Positions 60,444-64,000 of a stretch of DNA of 64,000 nucleotides are shown piece by piece; the stretch's first letter is position 1; each line of letters begins with the position of its first letter. The stretch comes from JAGOLU01 sp037138475 (GTDB lineage: Bacteria; Patescibacteriota; Microgenomatia; UBA1406; GWC2-37-13): the NCBI GenBank assembly GCA_037138475.1, contig JBAXII010000006.1, forward strand, positions 1 through 64,000. The letters are read 5' to 3'. The notes beneath the pieces were generated by a model that had not been told where the DNA came from, made no database searches, and saw only the letters and a program-made list of their open reading frames with translations. The position numbers were made by a program, and so were the translations under genes.

Positions 60444-60694
60444 ATGTTCATAAGACCTGTAAACCGTATTAGTTGTCCTATCCGTGATCTGAGTAACTCC
60501 TCATAGTGTGCGAGATGATGATCGTGCACCTGACGAATGATCGATTTTTCAGCATCACTGGTCGTCGATTTTGCAAACATCTCATCGTATCGTGCAAGTG
60601 TTGCTACTACTTGTCTCAACTGTCTAAATACCACTATCACCTGTATCGTAAACAAGTACAAAATGAGAATCAGTGCGTATATGAAACTCATCAT
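60440..60694 (-). CDS. Small membrane protein with coiled-coil
   Basis: An 84-residue protein: an N-terminal transmembrane helix (ALILILYLFTIQVIVVF) and a charged helix (VVATLARYDEMFAKS...HYEELLRSRIGQL). The arrangement, one TM then helices, resembles a short LemA, and LemA genes often precede M48 peptidases, but I cannot show homology. ATGA overlap with the next gene indicates coupling. A TAACAT box (minus) lies six bases before the inner ATG at 60691... the exact first Met (60694 or 60691) is not settled. Confidence 0.55.
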   Translation of the reverse strand: MMSFIYALILILYLFTIQVIVVFRQLRQVVATLARYDEMFAKSTTSDAEKSIIRQVHDHHLAHYEELLRSRIGQLIRFTGLMNI

Positions 60695-60800
60695 ATCTGG
60701 ATGTTACACTCTAGGGTACTTTGATATAGAATATGCCATTTGTCTATCTCATAATACTTGTTACTATACTCGATATACGTTGTTATAACTTTATATTCAT

Positions 60801-61634
60801 ATGACTACACAGAATGACGGTGATAGCGCCTATGTCTCAGAGCTCAAGTCTTTACTCAAAGACAAGTTCTTTATGATGCTTTTGGGCATCTCGGTCGCTA
60901 TCGTAATCTTATCAACATTTTACTCCTTTATCAGACCAAAAGGGACAGAATCAGACGCTGCAACCACTGAGGTGGCATCAAATGTATTTGTAACCCCCAC
61001 TGGATCTGTAGCAGGAGCTATGGATGTAGTACTATCCCCGACCATTAAGGCTCAAAACGACTCAGAAATGGTTGGATTGAACACGCTGCTAAACGCAGAC
61101 GAGGCCACAGTCACTCCTGTTCCTACCAAAGTCAGCATGCTTGATCGCATCAAGTCGTACTTTGGATCATCACCAAAGGCCACTGGAGAGGCAGAGGTTA
61201 TCCCTGTTCAATCAGAGGAGACCACTACTCCTGTGCCTACTCAGCCAACCGCTCAACCAAAAGAGCATATGGTGCAAGAGGGCGAATCTCTCTGGTCAAT
61301 CGCTGAAAAGGTGTACGGATCAGGAAATGCGTACGTCGAGCTTGCAAAGGCGAACGACCTCGTAAATCCAGATCTCATCGCTGTCGGTCAAAAGATCATG
61401 CTGCCAGCCATGTCAGCTCCCTCAACATCAAAGGGCGACATACTCGACAGTGGGATCACCACCGTGAACCCAAACTCAATCCCTGCCACATACACCACTG
61501 TTGAAGGTGATAGTCTCTGGACCATCGCAGAACGTGTGTACAAGAATGGCTATGAGTGGACCAAGATCGCGTCACTCAACAACCTGTCCGAACCTGACTA
61601 TATCAACCCCTCACAAGTACTGAAACTCAAGTAA
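60801..61634 (+). CDS. Membrane-anchored protein with two LysM domains
   Basis: A 277-residue protein. One transmembrane helix (residues of about 24-45), a Thr/Pro-rich linker to residue 150, then LysM 1 (HMVQEGESLWSIAEKVYGSG ... VGQKIMLP) and LysM 2 (YTTVEGDSLWTIAERVYKNG ... VLKLK). LysM binds N-acetylglucosamine of peptidoglycan. No enzymatic domain is attached, so it probably links the membrane with the wall. An efficient terminator follows. Confidence 0.9.
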   Translation: MTTQNDGDSAYVSELKSLLKDKFFMMLLGISVAIVILSTFYSFIRPKGTESDAATTEVASNVFVTPTGSVAGAMDVVLSPTIKAQNDSEMVGLNTLLNADEATVTPVPTKVSMLDRIKSYFGSSPKATGEAEVIPVQSEETTTPVPTQPTAQPKEHMVQEGESLWSIAEKVYGSGNAYVELAKANDLVNPDLIAVGQKIMLPAMSAPSTSKGDILDSGITTVNPNSIPATYTTVEGDSLWTIAERVYKNGYEWTKIASLNNLSEPDYINPSQVLKLK

Positions 61635-61658
61635 GAAATATTCAAGTAAAAAAACTCA

Positions 61659-61689
61659 AACCCAAGCGCCGGAACCGCTTGGGTTTTTT
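61659..61689 (+). terminator. Rho-independent terminator after the LysM gene
   Basis: AACCCAAGCG, seven-base loop, CGCTTGGGTT, then six T residues in all. Classic form. Confidence 0.95.
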
Positions 61690-61725
61690 CTTTGGTTTGT
61701 TATACTTCGAAAGGTATTATGAAAT

Positions 61726-61798
61726 GCGGTAGTAGTTCAGTTGGTAGAACGTCTCTTTCCCAAAGAGAAGGTCGCCAGTTCAAGTCTGGTCTACCGCT
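61726..61798 (+). tRNA. tRNA-Gly (anticodon CCC)
   Basis: Acceptor GCGGTAG/CTACCGC, anticodon stem TCTCT/AGAGA with loop TTCCCAA, T-arm GCCAG-TTCAAGT-CTGGT. 73 bases, CCA not encoded. A TATACT box sits at 61701-61706. Confidence 0.95.
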
Positions 61799-61821
61799 CT
61801 AAGGAGTGATGCAACACGGGC

Positions 61822-61890
61822 AGGCAAAGAGAAGACAGAGGGTACAATTCTCGCCGCCTGTGGCGGGATGGTCACCTTCGACCGCTCTGA
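61822..61890 (+). repeat. Degenerate copy of tRNA-Gly 3' half with palindromic insert
   Basis: AAAGAGAAG recurs near 61828 and ACCGCTCT near 61881, matching the anticodon stem onward and the acceptor end of tRNA-Gly. Between them lies TACAATTCT and the palindrome CCGCCTGTGGCGG. The copy is diverged, so the match is weaker than at tRNA-Arg and tRNA-Ala. Confidence 0.55.
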
Positions 61891-61910
61891 TTAATCATTC
61901 TTCCCTCAAT

Positions 61911-62597
61911 ATGAATACATCTACCTCTCAACGCCCACTCCTCATCTCACATCGAGGGGATACCACAAAACACAAGGAGAATACCCTTGAGGGATTTTTA
62001 TCTGCATTTGAAAGAGGCGCTGACGGAGTAGAGATGGATGTGCAGCTCGTAGGCGATGATGTAGTGATCGTGCACAACTACATTCACGAGGATCGAGTGA
62101 AATATCCAAAGCTCATAGACGTTCTGGATCAAATCCATGCCAAGGGGAGACTAGAAATCGAAGTGAAATCATTTGATACCAACATACTGCCCCCTTTAAA
62201 GCAGGTCTTGGATAGATATCAGTCTGCTGATATAGAGTTGACCACTAGCGAGATGCCTCTTGCGCCACATATAAAACAGTTTTTCAAGCATCTGAAGTTT
62301 GGACTCATAGTTCGTGAGAGCATTGCTGAAGCTTGGATGCCGCATGGATTAGTAGCTCATAAAATATCTCAATATGGAAAGCTGACGGGTACGGATGTGC
62401 TCCATATACCTTTCAAAATTCTGCAAGATTTTGGAGATAAATCATTGGTAGATTCGCTGCATTCCAATGGTTTTCGAGTTCACACTCATTTGCCAAACAT
62501 AGACTCACAAGTGACCAACTACCAAACCATTGTCACATGGGGTGCCGACCAATGCTCGTTTGATGGAGAAAAGCTATATGTCATCATAAGGAAATAG
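61911..62597 (+). CDS. Glycerophosphodiester phosphodiesterase-like protein
   Basis: A 228-residue TIM-barrel GDPD. LLISHRGDTTKHKENTLEGFLSAFERGADGVEMDVQLVGDDVVIVHN holds the conserved HRG, the EN of 'pENT', the E-x-D metal residues and the catalytic His. The C-terminal half is short compared with GlpQ. It hydrolyses glycerophosphodiesters to glycerol-3-phosphate and alcohol. Start at 61911 is preferred; the longer frame runs through the tRNA-derived repeat. Confidence 0.88.
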   Translation: MNTSTSQRPLLISHRGDTTKHKENTLEGFLSAFERGADGVEMDVQLVGDDVVIVHNYIHEDRVKYPKLIDVLDQIHAKGRLEIEVKSFDTNILPPLKQVLDRYQSADIELTTSEMPLAPHIKQFFKHLKFGLIVRESIAEAWMPHGLVAHKISQYGKLTGTDVLHIPFKILQDFGDKSLVDSLHSNGFRVHTHLPNIDSQVTNYQTIVTWGADQCSFDGEKLYVIIRK

Positions 62598-62640
62598 CAT
62601 TGATTGATTGGTTTATAGTTCATGTGCATAGTAACGATCT

Positions 62641-62973
62641 ATGAAAATCATCGTCGCATCAACCAATCCTGTCAAGATCGAGGTTGCAAAACAGGCGTTC
62701 CTCCATGTGTTCCCCCATAAAGATCCAACGATCATAGGAGTGTCATCAGATTCAGGAGTGCCAGATCAACCTTTTGACGACCAGGTGCTGCAAGGCGCAC
62801 AAAACAGACTGAAAAACATCATCGAAGCCCATCCCCGTGCGGACTATTGGATTTCACAGGAGGGCGGCCTCATCTCTAATGTCACTGATAAATGCATTGA
62901 TCGGACTGCATACTACCTAGACTCTGCAATCATTGCACTGTGTCAGGTAGTCCACAAAGATTGGTATGTATAG
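62641..62973 (+). CDS. YjjX-like non-canonical NTPase, internally deleted
   Basis: A 110-residue protein. Residues 1-80 match the inosine/xanthosine triphosphatase YjjX (DUF84): IIVASTNPVKIEVAKQAF, VSSDSGVPDQPFDDQVLQGAQNRL and ADYWISQEGGL. The last 25 residues (IDRTAYYLDSAIIALCQVVH) match the end of the family, 'tR...y..AvilAL.pf'. The middle 55 to 60 residues, including catalytic-site elements, are missing without a frame break, as YjjX is usually about 170 residues. Probably inactive or altered; possibly a pseudogene. Confidence 0.75.
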   Translation: MKIIVASTNPVKIEVAKQAFLHVFPHKDPTIIGVSSDSGVPDQPFDDQVLQGAQNRLKNIIEAHPRADYWISQEGGLISNVTDKCIDRTAYYLDSAIIALCQVVHKDWYV

Positions 62974-63010
62974 CGCTTGCTTTCCAGTGCTTCTTGATAC
63001 AATACCTCCA

Positions 63011-63084
63011 GCCCCTTTAGTTCAGTGGTAGAACGGCGGTATCGTAAACCGTAAACGGCAGTTCGATTCTGCCCAGGGGCTCCA
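63011..63084 (+). tRNA. tRNA-Thr (anticodon CGT)
   Basis: Acceptor GCCCCTT/CAGGGGC (one mismatch at position 7-66), anticodon stem GCGGT/ACCGT with loop ATCGTAA, T-arm GGCAG-TTCGATT-CTGCC. CCA is present in the gene. TACAAT at 62998-63003 puts the start of transcription at the tRNA 5' end. Confidence 0.93.
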
Positions 63085-63131
63085 GAGTAATTATTAATTA
63101 AAAATTAATAATTGAAAATGATGAAAAAGAG

Positions 63132-64000
63132 TTAGGAGACTAACGCATGGCGTTTTGAGATACAGAGCAGTACAAAGCTGATCACTACGAGTGGGTGGAA
63201 GACTACATTATCAAATACTCCGATGATCGATACCCAAAGCAGAGGGTAAAAGAGCTCACTCCTCCACCGGATCATCAGCCACATGCTGACAAGGAGCAGT
63301 GCCACGCCTATGATCCCCGTGGTGGCCAGCTGGGTGACCCAGAATGAGTGAAATGCGGAGTCAGCATGATTTGATACGGTAGTGGTGCTCTTCGCGTTCA
63401 GATGGCGTTTATACTCACTCACCCTGTTGTATCCGATGCCGATGAGTGGACTCGTAGACCAGGCACGAATCCCCTCTCGCATCTCAGTCAACCGAGAGGT
63501 GGCTGTAGACATGCGCTCGATCTTTGCACTCTCGAGATTCATCCGCGGAGGTATTGTAAGCGGTGCGTTATAGATGGACAAGATGGTAATGAGTGCAAAT
63601 AGTCCAGTGTACAGATACTTTCTGTGTGATATCAGATAGACCGAGGTGACAAGGAGAAGGGAGATGTAGGTACTACGGGAGTAGAGGAAAATGAGAGAAG
63701 CGAAGCAAATTGATAGTTGATAATGGAAAATTGATAATGAAGAAGACTTGACCATATGACGGGGTAGGCGCATGAGGAGAGAGGTCCAGAGGAGTCCGAG
63801 GATGCTCCCGACTACCGGTGGATCAAAGATCGTCCCGACAGCTCGATACATGTGCGGATCCCACCCATACTGCTGGAGAAATCTTAGGTCTGGAAAGAAA
63901 ATGTATTGAGCCATGCAGAGCACTGGTATGACATATAGCAGCTCTGACGCCCTTCTGTGCGAGGGTGAGAGATAGAGACAGTACGCTCCGATGACCAAGA
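63132..64000 (-). CDS. O-antigen ligase-like membrane protein, 5' partial
   Basis: The C-terminal 288 residues of a polytopic membrane protein that runs off the right window edge. Several transmembrane helices flank a large external loop with the motif RLTEMREGIRAWSTSPLIGIGYNRVSEY, typical of WaaL/Wzy (Wzy_C) proteins: the R and the 'P..G.G' are conserved. It ligates or polymerises glycan chains from a lipid carrier. Residues encoded near 63700-63750 (SSSLSIFHYQLSI) come from an AT-rich word repeat. Confidence 0.8.
   Translation of the reverse strand, partial: LVIGAYCLYLSPSHRRASELLYVIPVLCMAQYIFFPDLRFLQQYGWDPHMYRAVGTIFDPPVVGSILGLLWTSLLMRLPRHMVKSSSLSIFHYQLSICFASLIFLYSRSTYISLLLVTSVYLISHRKYLYTGLFALITILSIYNAPLTIPPRMNLESAKIERMSTATSRLTEMREGIRAWSTSPLIGIGYNRVSEYKRHLNAKSTTTVSNHADSAFHSFWVTQLATTGIIGVALLLVSMWLMIRWRSELFYPLLWVSIIGVFDNVVFHPLVVISFVLLCISKRHALVS

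Noticed and set aside
61806..61910. N-terminal extension of the phosphodiesterase
   Set aside because: The region is a decayed tRNA-Gly copy; the family begins at the RPLLISHRG strand just after the ATG at 61911.

Overview
The window looks like part of a small, streamlined bacterial chromosome of the Candidate Phyla Radiation (Patescibacteria), most likely a Microgenomates-type lineage. This is inferred from gene content and style: reduced housekeeping genes, many surface and glycan genes, patescibacterial-looking proteins of unknown function, short or domain-poor versions of universal proteins, almost no visible Shine-Dalgarno sites, and dense short dispersed repeats. TGA acts as an ordinary stop codon in many genes, so the TGA=Gly code of Gracilibacteria and Absconditabacteria is not used.

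Layout. 1-6.5 kb: end of a repeat-bearing secreted protein, two head-to-head membrane glycosyltransferase-type genes and an AbiEii-like pair. 6.5-12.4 kb: trigger factor without a PPIase domain, a coiled-coil protein, a GIY-YIG gene between palindromic repeats, a cell-wall hydrolase, two tRNAs, a HAD phosphatase and a large membrane protein. 12.5-18.3 kb: sugar metabolism (phosphohexomutase, IMPase-like phosphatase, PfkB kinase, aldose epimerase), a HolA-like protein and RuvC. 18.4-22.8 kb: a decayed insertion sequence, then a 23S rRNA gene with tRNA-Ala on the minus strand, with its own promoter and terminator but no adjacent 16S or 5S. 22.8-28.4 kb: a PEP-synthase-like remnant, RuvA, RuvB, four tRNAs, Nudix hydrolases and a GIY-YIG gene that runs into tRNA-Leu. 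28.4-44.3 kb: solute-binding protein, SecG, permease, UvrC, class E/F-like sortase, UvrA, L19, CTP synthase, topoisomerase I. 44.5-52 kb: two tandem membrane paralogues and a complete F-type ATP synthase operon in the order atpBEFHAGDC, with a half-length delta subunit. 52-64 kb: DnaE, the GatCAB amidotransferase, a degenerate M48-like pair, a LysM protein, tRNA-Gly, a phosphodiesterase, an internally deleted YjjX, tRNA-Thr and the end of an O-antigen-ligase-like gene.

The most striking signal is the repeats. Two families are dispersed through the window: GC-rich palindromes (GTCATCTTGAGC..., GTCATCCCG..., TGTCATTGCGAG...) and AT-rich 'word' repeats (AATTCCAAATTC..., AATAATGAATAATT...). They lie between genes, but they also lie in frame inside trigger factor, UvrC, TopA, GatB and membrane proteins, and inside two helices of the 23S rRNA. 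Some tRNA genes carry partial copies of their own ends separated by palindromes, and one such duplication encloses a GIY-YIG endonuclease gene whose stop codon lies in the tRNA anticodon loop. A second strong pattern is promoter geometry: at least sixteen start codons lie 5-7 bases after a TATAAT-like box, implying leaderless mRNAs. Several start positions below were chosen on that basis.
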